Assembly: GCA_024195585.1 (NCBI GenBank)
Contig: SWBL01000194.1
Coordinates: 31,280-95,279, forward strand
Direction of reading: 5' to 3'
DNA from: Aureobasidium sp. EXF-3400
Taxonomy: Eukaryota; Ascomycota; Dothideomycetes; Dothideales; Saccotheciaceae
Length of the DNA: 64,000 nt
Shown here piece after piece: positions 46,247 through 55,249 of this stretch. The position numbers and the translations under genes are program-made. How positions within the stretch are numbered: the stretch's first letter is position 1; each line of letters opens with the position of its first letter. Under the pieces are notes generated by a model. That model worked only from the letters and a program-made list of their open reading frames with translations, did not search any database and was not told the DNA's origin.

Positions 46247-47549
46247 ATGACTATGATTGACCACAGCTGGGAAGAAATACTAGAAAAGGCTGAGCGGCAG
46301 CTCAGTCGTCGTCAGCATCTTTACAACTATGGTCGATTCAGATCTGTAGACCAGAAACTTGAGTTCGCCAAACGCATGAACGAGTGTTTTGAGATGGTCG
46401 AAGGCCTTGTTTTGCGCGGCCAGAAGTTCCAGGCGGAACAGTCCCAGCAAGACGATGGAGACAACGACGACAATAGAGAATTGACATCTGTTGAGGATGA
46501 TTCTCCTGATTCCGAAAAGAAGGTGATTTGACACTAAACTCTGTGCACAAAGAGACTGACCCAAGATGCAGAAGCTTTCGGAGTTGCGAGAGATGTGGAG
46601 CACCTGCAATGGTTATCTGCAATGTGTATTGGAGATCGCTCATAGCTTGGAGCTTCAACACCAAATGATTGAGAAGTTCAAGTAAGCGATCCCTCTTACC
46701 CTCAAACTACACAACTGATGCGAAGATTGTGCGCACCAGAAACAAGTTCGATCGTTTACTCGTCGAATGGACAGATCGAAGCCCTAGATGGGCAGCACGA
46801 GCTCAAAAGCTGGATGAATGTGCCACATTCTTCAAAGCCACAAGCTCGCTTGTGAAACGTTCCAAGGACAAAGCTTTGACCAAGATTGGACTAAATGACA
46901 AAGTTACCAAAAAGTTTGGGCCTGCAAAAGAGAAAGTACTCAAGGAAAAGTTTGGTGGCAGAAAGCTGTCTCAGCTGAACAAGGATGAAGTTGTAAGTAT
47001 GCCTCGTATTCTTCTCCATACTGACAAAGCTTCTTCTCACTCACAAAACTACAACAGGCTTCCATGTGGGTGCATATCGTCGAGGACACTAGCAAAGGAT
47101 TCGCAGCTGCTGAAGGAAAGAAGCTTGTGTCTTTCGTTGAAGGTGCCTGCAACACTCTGAAGGGCAGTCTAATCGCCATTGTAGCGTCTCACGCCTGGGG
47201 GTTTATTGTTAACGAAACGGAAGACGCTATAACTATCATACACGATGTTATCTCCGATCTGGTAGGGTATGCCGCGACGCAAGCGGTCAAAGCATTCAGT
47301 TCCGATCTCAAAGTCGGTATCTTCGCTGAAGTAGGGGAGGCCCTTGCCGTCACCGCAGAGGCTGGAGAAATGATCGCGATCATTGTCGGGACTGCAGGTG
47401 AAGCTATCTTGATGATTGGTGTAGCAGCTCTATTTGATGTGGTCTGGGATGCCATCTCCGGAGTCACCACAAATAGCTACATGGGCAGATTTGTGTCAGG
47501 TCCTGCGTTCGTGGTCAGAGATGATCAAGGAAAGATACTGTATGATTGA
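46247..47549 (+). CDS. Unknown protein with helical N-terminus and Gly/Ala-rich hydrophobic C-terminus
   Basis: Four exons (46247-46522, 46566-46681, 46740-46992, 47058-47549; introns 43-65 nt) give 378 aa; all junctions are in frame. Residues 1-90 are helical and charged (WEEILEKAERQLSRRQHLYNYGRF) with an acidic end (QQDDGDNDDN). Residues 93-215 are coiled-coil-like and then basic (KDKALTKIGLNDKVTKKFGPAKEKVLKEKFGGRKL). Residues 251-266 (SLIAIVASHAWGFIVN) and 319-347 (MIAIIVGTAGEAILMIGVAALFDVVW) are hydrophobic and rich in Gly/Ala, able to enter a membrane. There is no signal peptide. No family is recognised. The arrangement of a helical bundle plus Gly/Ala-rich amphipathic segment is reminiscent of membrane-acting effector proteins, but this is only a layout comparison. 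Confidence 0.7.
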
Positions 47550-48026
47550 TCACTTGTCAATTATGTAGGTTGATATTGCTTTTCGAGAGGGAGAGCAAGA
47601 TCGAGCAGTCTTTGACATATCGGTGGAGTGTCTCAAGGGCTTAACCTTTTGAATTCTGAATTCTGAATTCCTGGTTCACTGCCCGCTGAGAAATATAAGA
47701 GTTGCAGTAGTGATGCTAGTGCTCAGTGCTTTCCGACATGGTCACCATTACCTTGAGCCACGACATCAACAGTCGGGTCTTGAAGGCGTTGAGCTATCAA
47801 TTGTCTCTGCGTCAGACATTAGAATCTAACGCCGGTCTTATAAACTCTAGTGGGCTTTTCAGAGATCGTTTCAAGGGTATTCGGGATGCGAGAAAGGTTA
47901 GACAGAGGAAGACACACCATCAGATGTGCGGTCGTTGATTGAGATTCGATGACTCAGATCCAGTGTGTACAGAAAAACCCTGGTGCCTGGATACATTTTC
48001 CAGTCATAAACCCAACAAACGATGAC
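47550..48026. other. Intergenic region between converging genes
   Basis: It contains a short GAATTCT triplication (47651-47671) and a 66-codon frame from ATG 47738 without recognisable features. It probably holds two 3' UTRs. Confidence 0.4.
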
Positions 48027-49547
48027 TCAGTATCCGGTGCCGTTACCACGAACAGCATCAACAGTATAAGCTTTGACATAATCAACATGCGACAAGCCAT
48101 TGAACTCACCCTGCAGATCAGGTAAAGGAGTCCCCAACCAAATCTTCTGGATACGCTTCGCTGACTCGAGGAACTTGTTCTGCACCTCTGTCCTATTTTG
48201 CTTGGTGACAAGCTCGCCGTCTCTCTTGCGCCATTCACCTCCGACCATGACATGGCGAATGTCTCCAACGTGCGAATGGAGGATGATGGCAGCCACGGGA
48301 TCAGACCAGCCGAGCATGTTTGGCGAGTCGCCGTCGAAGACAACGATGTCAGCTTTGTTGCCAGTGGCTAGTACACCGAGATCAGGTCGACGCATGGCAA
48401 GAGCTCCGGAGCGAGTAGCGAGGGTGAAGGCTTGGTTAGCTGACATGGGGTTGTTGCGAGGGATATTCCAGCTGTCAAGTGATTGATAGAAGAAGCGAAG
48501 ACGAGTGCTTTGTAGCCACATGCGGGCTTGTCCTATGATATCGGTCGAGAAAGTAAAGTGTGTGTCGACACCAAGAGCGCTTTGATCTTGAATCAGAGGG
48601 TTGTTGTGGTGGCCGTGACCGTAATGCATCTCGGACTCGGGAGTGGTGGAAATGTATTGATCGTATTTGCGAAGAAGCTCGGCGTCGTCGTTGGTGAAGT
48701 AGCTTGCATGGGAGAAGACAATGGGAGTAGTGCCATTCATGAGACCGAGTTGCTCGAGCTTGGACGGGCTATTAGCGTAACTCCAAGGACCACCCAGGAA
48801 GTGCATGGTAAGTGCAGAGACATTGTTGGTGTTGACCAGATCGACAATTGCTTGAGTGTTGTTATTGTCCTGAATGAATGAATCATACGCGACTCCGATC
48901 TGGACTAGGTCCTGAGAGTTGAGTCTCTGATCCTTCATCAGTTCGGCAAAGTTGGCAAGCTGTTCCTGGAATGAAAAGCCATTACTCAACTCGTGGAAGG
49001 CATAACAGAAAGCCATTCTAACACCGCTATCCATGACGGCGTTCAGGTATGCCTTGGATGTCTCATTAGAGAAGGTGCCGTGAGCGTGCTCGAGAATGGT
49101 AGTTACTCCGGCATTGAGTGGCTCGTAGAGCCCAGCCAGCGTGCCGATATAGATATCATCAGGGCCAAAGACAGTTCCAGCTTGAGTAAACTCGCCATAG
49201 CGGCTGAAATATTCTGCCAAAGTGGTATTGGAGCCGAGAGTCTTGTATGCGGTTTGCCAGCTGTGACGGTGTGTATCTATGAAGCCGGGCGAAACGATCT
49301 TGCCTTGGACGTTGACGATCTCAGTGTCAATGGGCAGAGTCACATTGTCAGGATTGACGAAGATCTTGGCGATTGAATCTCCAGTGACAAGTAGCGAAGA
49401 GCCGTGGAGGGCCACAGGGAGCTGAGATGTCTCGTCGAAGGTGATGATAGTTCCGCCCTGGAACAGAGTTGAATTTGCGCACAAGGCAGTGGCAGAAAGC
49501 AAAGCGAGGCCAGCCAAAAGATGGCCAGAACGTAAGGTCTTCGACAT
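48027..49547 (-). CDS. Secreted amidohydrolase-superfamily enzyme (chlorohydrolase/deaminase type)
   Basis: A single exon of 506 aa from ATG 49547. The N-terminus is a signal peptide (SGHLLAGLALLSATALCANS), and eight or more N-glycosylation sequons support passage through the ER. The rest is the metal-dependent amidohydrolase fold: a beta-rich start with GGTIITFDE, the strand-1 metal motif SPGFIDTHRHSWQ, ILEHAHGTFS, ALTMHFLGGPW, VFSHASYF, and the strand-8 region HFTFSTD, then the C-terminal NKADIVVFDGDSP and VMVGGEWRKRDGE. The closest general type is the N-ethylammeline chlorohydrolase/S-adenosylhomocysteine deaminase-like cluster that hydrolyses C-N bonds on heterocycles. Family members are mostly cytosolic, so the secretion signal is notable. 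The first metal motif reads HRH, not the usual HxH with one variable residue of other type; binding is still plausible. Substrate unknown. Confidence 0.85.
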   Translation of the reverse strand: MSKTLRSGHLLAGLALLSATALCANSTLFQGGTIITFDETSQLPVALHGSSLLVTGDSIAKIFVNPDNVTLPIDTEIVNVQGKIVSPGFIDTHRHSWQTAYKTLGSNTTLAEYFSRYGEFTQAGTVFGPDDIYIGTLAGLYEPLNAGVTTILEHAHGTFSNETSKAYLNAVMDSGVRMAFCYAFHELSNGFSFQEQLANFAELMKDQRLNSQDLVQIGVAYDSFIQDNNNTQAIVDLVNTNNVSALTMHFLGGPWSYANSPSKLEQLGLMNGTTPIVFSHASYFTNDDAELLRKYDQYISTTPESEMHYGHGHHNNPLIQDQSALGVDTHFTFSTDIIGQARMWLQSTRLRFFYQSLDSWNIPRNNPMSANQAFTLATRSGALAMRRPDLGVLATGNKADIVVFDGDSPNMLGWSDPVAAIILHSHVGDIRHVMVGGEWRKRDGELVTKQNRTEVQNKFLESAKRIQKIWLGTPLPDLQGEFNGLSHVDYVKAYTVDAVRGNGTGY

Positions 49548-49610
49548 GGTTGTCTTACGGAATCGGCAAGGAACAAAGACAATGCTCAAGATGGTCTGCC
49601 TACTTGGAAG

Positions 49611-49618
49611 TATTTATC
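49611..49618 (-). promoter_or_regulatory. TATA-like box of the amidohydrolase gene
   Basis: On the minus strand GATAAATA lies about 64 bp before the ATG at 49547. Confidence 0.35.
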
Positions 49619-50280
49619 CTATCAGTTGTCACGACAATCGCTTGCCTGGTCAAATCGCAACTAGGCCTAGTTTCACGTCAGGTAGTGGAGACTGCACCAC
49701 GTCGCACCACTTTCTCATCCTGCCTGGCACAGCCATGTCGTGATGTGGATATATTGGCTGATTTGTTAAGGTTTGATGGAGCGTGGAGGATGGAGGAATG
49801 TCACGAAACCTGAAAGGAGCAGGCAGAAGTCGGCTTGAGGCCTGTGCGTCCGCCCAGTGGGGCTCTGTTGCCAACGCGTGCCTTCCGCCACTGCCTCTTG
49901 CTGAATGTACATAAAGCTCAAAACGATATTCTTGTGTGGAAACTGTCTGTCGCCACACTAACAGTCATTTGACGACATGCATAATATTCTCCATGTGTGC
50001 CAAATATTATTTCGAACTTGTTTCCCGCCGCGAGTTATAGTGATATTCCAGTCTGTAAAGATGCACGATACTTTCTAATAGTTGCTCGCTATCCACAGAA
50101 AGACCGTCGTCTCGATGTCTCTCTGTGGTCATACTTGCCGTTGAGTATTGTGCATTATTATAGCTGCTTCAATAGTCTTCAGCATATGGGGGTATTGTGG
50201 CACTGTTTTTGCCAAGACCTCGTATTGAGCTCTGCTTCATTACCAAAGGATTTCATGCGGCTATCACACCTACACCGACA

Positions 50281-51417
50281 ATGACAGTCTCTCTACTTCT
50301 CACGCTTCCTACAGAACTTCTGGCAAATGTCGTTCTAGCATGTGACACGTTAGACCTGCCGAATCTGCGCCTGACTTCCCGCCAGCTCTATGCTAGCTCT
50401 ACCGAGAGGTTTGGCCAGGTCTACTTCGCAAACCTCGTTCTTGTGAATTCGAGCCTGGAAGCCTTGATCCAGATCACCAATCATTCAGTCTTTAGCCGCT
50501 GCGTGAAAACCATAGTGTGCGGGAGCTCTCGCGAGGAAGCCCCCATACCTACACCACCAGTGCACTCCGACACATCTTCTTCTTCCTACACCAAAAGGCT
50601 TGCCTTAGCCTTAAACAACCTCAAACGCCATGGAAATCACGATGTCGTTCTAGGTGTTCACGACGACCGGATTCCGGATAAAATTGACGGTTTTAGCAAT
50701 ATCGGAAGCAGAAGCGAGAACGCACGTACTTCTGATTGTCATATTCAAGCGACCATGAAGTGTCTGAAGACAGCAGCGCAACTCAGCTACAACTTCAGCA
50801 AGCTGCGTATATATCTTATGCAAAGTTCATTAAGCGTCTTGGACAGCAATGAGTTCGCATCTATCCTGTTTTCCGAAACAGGGACTTTCAATCCCACACT
50901 TGACCTCTGCTTGGAGATATATTTGGATGGCGGATCATTTCTTCCTATCAATATCAGTCCAGGTCAGCTGCATTTGAGTTGTTACTATCTAACGGATGAG
51001 AGACATTTCATTGCCCTCCCTAAATTTGGTACAGCTTTGAAAACGACCGAATTCGAGAGAATTATCTTCAAAGACGCCGGAGTTTTGTCGCGCCCCCTCC
51101 TCAACTTCCTGAATAGATCACCATCAGCGATCAAACACCTGAAGTTTTCGAATGTTCGTATGTGGCAAGGCTTCCTCCATAAGGGTGCCATCCAGGAGAA
51201 TTATCCATTCGACTTCCTAAGGGATCATCTTAAGCTTGAGAGCTTGACTATCTCTGATCTTCGCCTTTGGAAACCTGTGGGTAACGATGTGGCCTGTGGT
51301 AGCCAACTTCTTATAGAAGGGCCATTGGTTCTTAAAGGACAAAAGGACATTCACGAGGGTCTGAACAAGCTGATCGCGCAGTCGAATGCTTGGCTTACTG
51401 GGAGTGAACTTGCTTGA
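50281..51417 (+). CDS. F-box protein
   Basis: A single-exon frame of 378 aa starting at ATG 50281. Residues 5-45 form an F-box (LLTLPTELLANVVLACDTLDLPNLRLTSRQLY), which binds Skp1 in SCF ubiquitin ligases. The remainder, with irregular Leu-rich strands (LRIYLMQSSLSVLDSN, LESLTISDLRLWKP), is the presumed substrate-binding part. The frame ends in TGA at 51415-51417, but the same reading frame stays open for 89 more codons, to 51687; see the separate entry. The gene is flanked by long non-coding stretches, as often for expanded, fast-evolving fungal F-box genes. Substrate unknown. Confidence 0.75.
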   Translation: MTVSLLLTLPTELLANVVLACDTLDLPNLRLTSRQLYASSTERFGQVYFANLVLVNSSLEALIQITNHSVFSRCVKTIVCGSSREEAPIPTPPVHSDTSSSSYTKRLALALNNLKRHGNHDVVLGVHDDRIPDKIDGFSNIGSRSENARTSDCHIQATMKCLKTAAQLSYNFSKLRIYLMQSSLSVLDSNEFASILFSETGTFNPTLDLCLEIYLDGGSFLPINISPGQLHLSCYYLTDERHFIALPKFGTALKTTEFERIIFKDAGVLSRPLLNFLNRSPSAIKHLKFSNVRMWQGFLHKGAIQENYPFDFLRDHLKLESLTISDLRLWKPVGNDVACGSQLLIEGPLVLKGQKDIHEGLNKLIAQSNAWLTGSELA

Positions 51418-51687
51418 AAGTCTCAAACAATGTCTCTCGGTGGACTTTACTCCCTCTTCCAAATCATGGTTCCAAGGCTACATCGCGATGGAGTCTGGCG
51501 CACGGAGAGACTATGTTCGGTGTTCGTACCAAGAATAGTATTTCCTTGTCTTGAGCTATATGCTCACCAGATCGCAGAATATACTACTCGCTTTGTTAGA
51601 CCTGATCCAAGATACTATGACTTAGGATGGGCGACAATGTTTGATGTGAAGGATGATGACTACAGCAAGTTGATTGGCTGGATTTGA
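51418..51687 (+). pseudogene. In-frame continuation of the F-box gene after its TGA
   Basis: Immediately after the TGA the frame continues as KSQTMSLGGLYSLFQIMVPRL to SKLIGWI and stops at 51687. It has its own ATG at 51430 (85 codons). Composition is protein-like (FVRPDPRYYDLGWATMF). Three readings are possible: a nonsense mutation that removed the last fifth of a 467-residue F-box protein, stop-codon readthrough, or a separate small gene. The sequence after the stop (TGA AAG) is not the efficient readthrough context TGA CTA. No intron removing the stop was found. Confidence 0.4.
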
Positions 51688-52506
51688 TATAGGCATTGCA
51701 TTCATGTAGCTATAAGCAAATATCATTATGCCAAATCACAGGTCTGAAAGCATGAGAAGCTAGCTTAATATTCATATCAGCAGGTGTATTAGACTATGTT
51801 ATATCAGAACTTACCATTCTTGAAAACATCAATGGTATTACAGCGAAATGACGGTCTTGTACTTGGCGTGCTTAGTGTAGGTGACGGTGTTACTGGTCTT
51901 CTCGACCATGGCAGAGATTTTCTCAAAAGCCCAAAAGATTGAGGGCAGGACCGACGCTCAATTGGGCCAGAGGGTCACCGCTAGTTCTCGATAGTATAAC
52001 AATAACCTATTCATACTCGAGTACCTAAACTCTTTGTGCTAGTGCAGTACCAGCAACATCGATAGACCAGTCATAGGCCTAGTCAAAGATTTCCAATCGA
52101 GAGTATGGCCACAGAGACCAGTGAGAGGACGGTCTCTCTGTGGACGACAAAAATCTCTAGAAAGTGTTATGCATTTTCATAGTATAAAATATCACTATAC
52201 GTCGCCGCGGGAAGGAAGTCGAAAACCAAGGCAATCGTCTCTCGCACATAGGGAGGTTATATTAGGCATGTCGTCAACTAGCTGTTTGCCGGGTGAGAGC
52301 CGCATAAAAAAGATAGTTGATCTTTGGAATCTCACTACCTGGTCTTGATCATACGTTCTGTGATCTAGGATAGACCTAAGCATTCTCAGATATCTGGACC
52401 TAAAGATCGTACACCCAAGGTGGATTCTTCAAGCCCTCCCTTCCTGCTGCGAGGATCACATCCCACTCTTGTCGTCAGGTGCATCATCTGCCTCAGTCTC
52501 ATTGAT
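51688..52506. other. Gene-free stretch of about 0.8 kb
   Basis: It is AT-richer than the surroundings. One minus-strand frame of 23 codons (ATG 51909 to stop 51838) is rich in Lys and Thr and is the only hint of coding; no gene can be called. Confidence 0.35.
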
Positions 52507-53820
52507 CTAAGCAGAGGTCGAGTTCATAGGGCTAGTACCGTTGCCGGGAAATGTGCCGTTACCGGCAGTGCCATTACCCATGCCTTCACCGCCACTGCCG
52601 CCACTGCCGCCACCAACAAACGAACTCGAAGAAGCGTGCCCACCTTCAGCATCCAGATAAGCAGCGACAGAGTAGTACTCATCGTCAATGTAGTTTGCAG
52701 TGGGATCTATACCGATCTGAATCCAGGCGAAAAGACCGTCTGACAGATCATCGCCGAGATAGATGTATTCCGGGAACGGATCAAAGGTTGTGCCAGCAGC
52801 GACAATGTCCCACATATCGTCTGCATTGCTGGTAATAGCCTGAGTGTTGGTGTTGTAAGGGTAAACTTGTTCGACTGCCTCACGGAGCTTGGAGTTCCAG
52901 AAGAGTTGTCCGATGTGAGTAATGTTGCCGTTCGTGGAGATGGTATTGTTGGGGAAGCGGGTAACGTTCATGTGTGAGAGCAGGTGAGTGTGAGTTGCAC
53001 GGCCTGGGTAAGCAAAGTCAGCTGGGTGCATTCAGATTTTTTTCTTGAGTGACTTGCCATCGTAATGACCTGGGAAGATAGTCTCGAAGTGGACCACGCC
53101 GTTATGATCAGTTGATTGAATACCACTAGGAAAGAGTCAGAAAATTTATCATGGGCTCGGGGACAGAAACACAAAATACCGAAGGTAGGTCGAGTTGTAG
53201 CCACCAGAAGCGTAGTTGCCAGAGGTTGATATTCCTGAATACGTTCCTATTGAGTTGGCGTTCCAAATATCTACCCAGACGTTGGGAACTGGTTGGCAAG
53301 TGTTGATGTCGATGTACTGAATTTCGAGGAATAGATCGACACCATCACAGTAGAGTTCCTCCTTGACGTTGCTACGAATCTGCTCGCCGGTAACGTAGTA
53401 GGGACCGTCAGTCACTTCAGGGCTCAGAACACAGCTAGTGTTGGCGCCGAAGATGACATGTTCGGGAGTATGCATATCATAATGAAGCTCATCAGTACGG
53501 TTGTGGTCGAGAGCATCGAACTTCTCGAGGGTAGCCAAGTCACGCTTGAACTTCTGAGGAGCAGCAGTGATGCCGCGCTTCTTCCGGAGATCTCCAACGA
53601 CCTTGGAGCGACGAGCAGCAGAACGAGCGGAGACTTGGAGATGCTCGCTGCTCCCGCTACAAGCATCAACGGAGCGTCTGACTTTAGCAGCGAGTCGCTC
53701 GCGGGCTTGGATCTGAGCCTTTATGGCATTGTGATCGTGATGTTCTCCAGGGTGAGCAAGAGAAGGGGCAAGAAGAGATGCTGCAGCAACGGTGCCGATG
53801 AACTTGGAGAATTGAACCAT
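52507..53820 (-). CDS. Secreted intradiol ring-cleavage dioxygenase-like protein
   Basis: Three exons (53820-53180, 53125-53058, 53003-52507) give 401 aa. The signal peptide is FIGTVAAASLLAPSLA, followed by HPGEHHDH. The N-terminal basic region (about 20-110) precedes the catalytic domain with the two Tyr and two His iron ligands of intradiol dioxygenases: DGPYYV, then the YSGIS region of VDIWNANSIGTYSGIS, FPGHYDG, and RATHTHLLSHM. Family members insert dioxygen between the two hydroxyls of catechols; extracellular fungal ones may handle lignin- or tannin-derived phenols. The tail is Gly/Ser/Asn-rich (GGGSGGSGGEGMGNGT). The second intron (53057-53004) begins with GC, not GT: the GCAAGT donor is the only one that restores YDGRATHTH. 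The length agrees with fungal secreted homologues. Confidence 0.88.
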
Positions 53821-53900
53821 GATGATACCAAGTGTAGATTGTAGTAAATAAGCGTAGGGAGGAGCTGACTGAATAACAGATTGATCATAGCAGTACCGAC

Positions 53901-53908
53901 CTTATATA
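53901..53908 (-). promoter_or_regulatory. TATA box (TATATAAG) of the dioxygenase gene
   Basis: On the minus strand TATATAAG is about 80 bp before the ATG at 53820, with a pyrimidine/ATC-rich leader between. Confidence 0.5.
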
Positions 53909-54027
53909 GACTTACAAATATCCAGTTGCCATGACTGAAATCGATTCTATATAGAACGACTTACGACGGGTGGAGTTCAGACCAAGGTGTTTGGACGCAG
54001 CATACAGTGTGCAACATAGGCTGGAGC

Positions 54028-54079
54028 AATGTCGAGATAGGGCATAGTTGAGTAATGTCGAGATAGGGCATAGTTGAGT
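54028..54079 (+). repeat. Perfect 26-bp tandem duplication upstream of the dioxygenase gene
   Basis: The segment 54028-54053 is repeated exactly at 54054-54079. The unit includes GTCGAGATAGGGCATAG. It lies 208 bp upstream of the dioxygenase ATG, within its probable promoter, so any factor site in it is doubled. The rest of 53909-54954 shows no gene. Confidence 0.85.
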
Positions 54080-54954
54080 ATGGAAGGGATGTGCCTGTGT
54101 TTGTGATACGTGTGTGCAGCTGAGGACGACAAAGGACTTGGCGATGACCAAGGTCGAGCCAATGAGAGAGGTCGCATTGGCAATGATGCTGGGGTTATTG
54201 AAAGATCGACATATATCATGGGCCAGCAGTTGGCATGAAACATGCTGCGGTGCATGGCAGTGACGACTGCACTAATGCTTGAGATACTTGGCATGGGATA
54301 AGGCGTCTATGCTTGCGAATACAGCTCATCGGCATGGGTCGGCGTATTGGTGGAAGGAACAAGTCGACAATAGAGAGGCAACTGACTTTCCTGGTCAAAT
54401 GAAAGCCAACATGAAGAAGTCGACAAGACATGACTAGAGGAGGGAGCATATTCCAAGGGATGGTTTAGCGGACGCGTGGCTATGGCTTGGCACATGTGCA
54501 GGCGCGAATACTGGAAAGAGCGAGAGCCTTCTTCGAGAGCAGGGGTCTGAGTAATGTGGCTGAGCAACGCTTCGGTAAGGTCACAAGGTACAATAGTAGA
54601 TGACATGGGATTTCGTGCGTGTGAGGATAGATCGAACCAGGGAAAGGTGGGATTAATCACTGGACGACATGCTGAGCCTAAGGAACGCATTGGAAGCAAG
54701 AATTCATCGTGATACTTTGCGACAGAGTGGCTCTTTCAGCGAGACCTTCTAGTTATGGTGAGCGAGTTGAGGCTCGACTTGCAGACCATTATGTGAGAGT
54801 GAGGGTCGTGTTGTTGCCGCAGAAGGCACGCGGGAAACGGCGATAAGATAAGAAGAAAAAACAGGGTCTCGCCAAGCAAAAGTCAACAATCTTTTGTCGC
54901 TGGCGCCTCTGCGAGTCTCGTCTTCTGCCACACTAGACAAGTCACACAATCAAG

Positions 54955-55249
54955 ATGCCTATCTCCAAGAAGGACCGTATCCACCGCGAGCACAAGAAGG
55001 CCGAGGCTGCTGGCACTCGTGTCCCTGTCCACGCCAACGGCACCCCTGTCAAGCCCAAGAAGGCCACTTCGATCTGCGTCTTCTGCAAGAAGGAGTTGGT
55101 AAGTCTGCTCTCGCTTCGTCTCACCCTTGCACTTGTTCTGACATGAGATACTATAGACTAGCTCCAACCTTGCCATTCTCGAGCAGCACGCATCCACCCA
55201 CCCCGACGTCTGGACCAAGGAGAAGTGCTGGCCTAACGAGTTCAAGTGA
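54955..55249 (+). CDS. Small zinc-finger protein (At2g23090/ZNF706-like)
   Basis: Two exons (54955-55098 and 55157-55249; 58-nt intron) give 78 aa. A basic N-terminal half (SKKDRIHREHKKAEAAGTRV, KPKKATS) leads to one C2H2-type finger: C-x2-C in SICVFCKKEL and H-x3-H in LEQHASTHP, ending DVWTKEKCWPNEFK. This matches the widespread small 4F5/zf-met2 proteins of eukaryotes, thought to bind nucleic acid or ribosomes. The first intron interrupts the finger between its Cys and His pairs. Codon use is strongly biased to C-ending codons and the leader is CA-rich, so it is probably highly expressed. Confidence 0.88.

Noticed and set aside
47738..47938. A 66-codon plus-strand frame
   Set aside because: No domain or splice signals, and it lies between two converging genes where 3' UTRs are expected.
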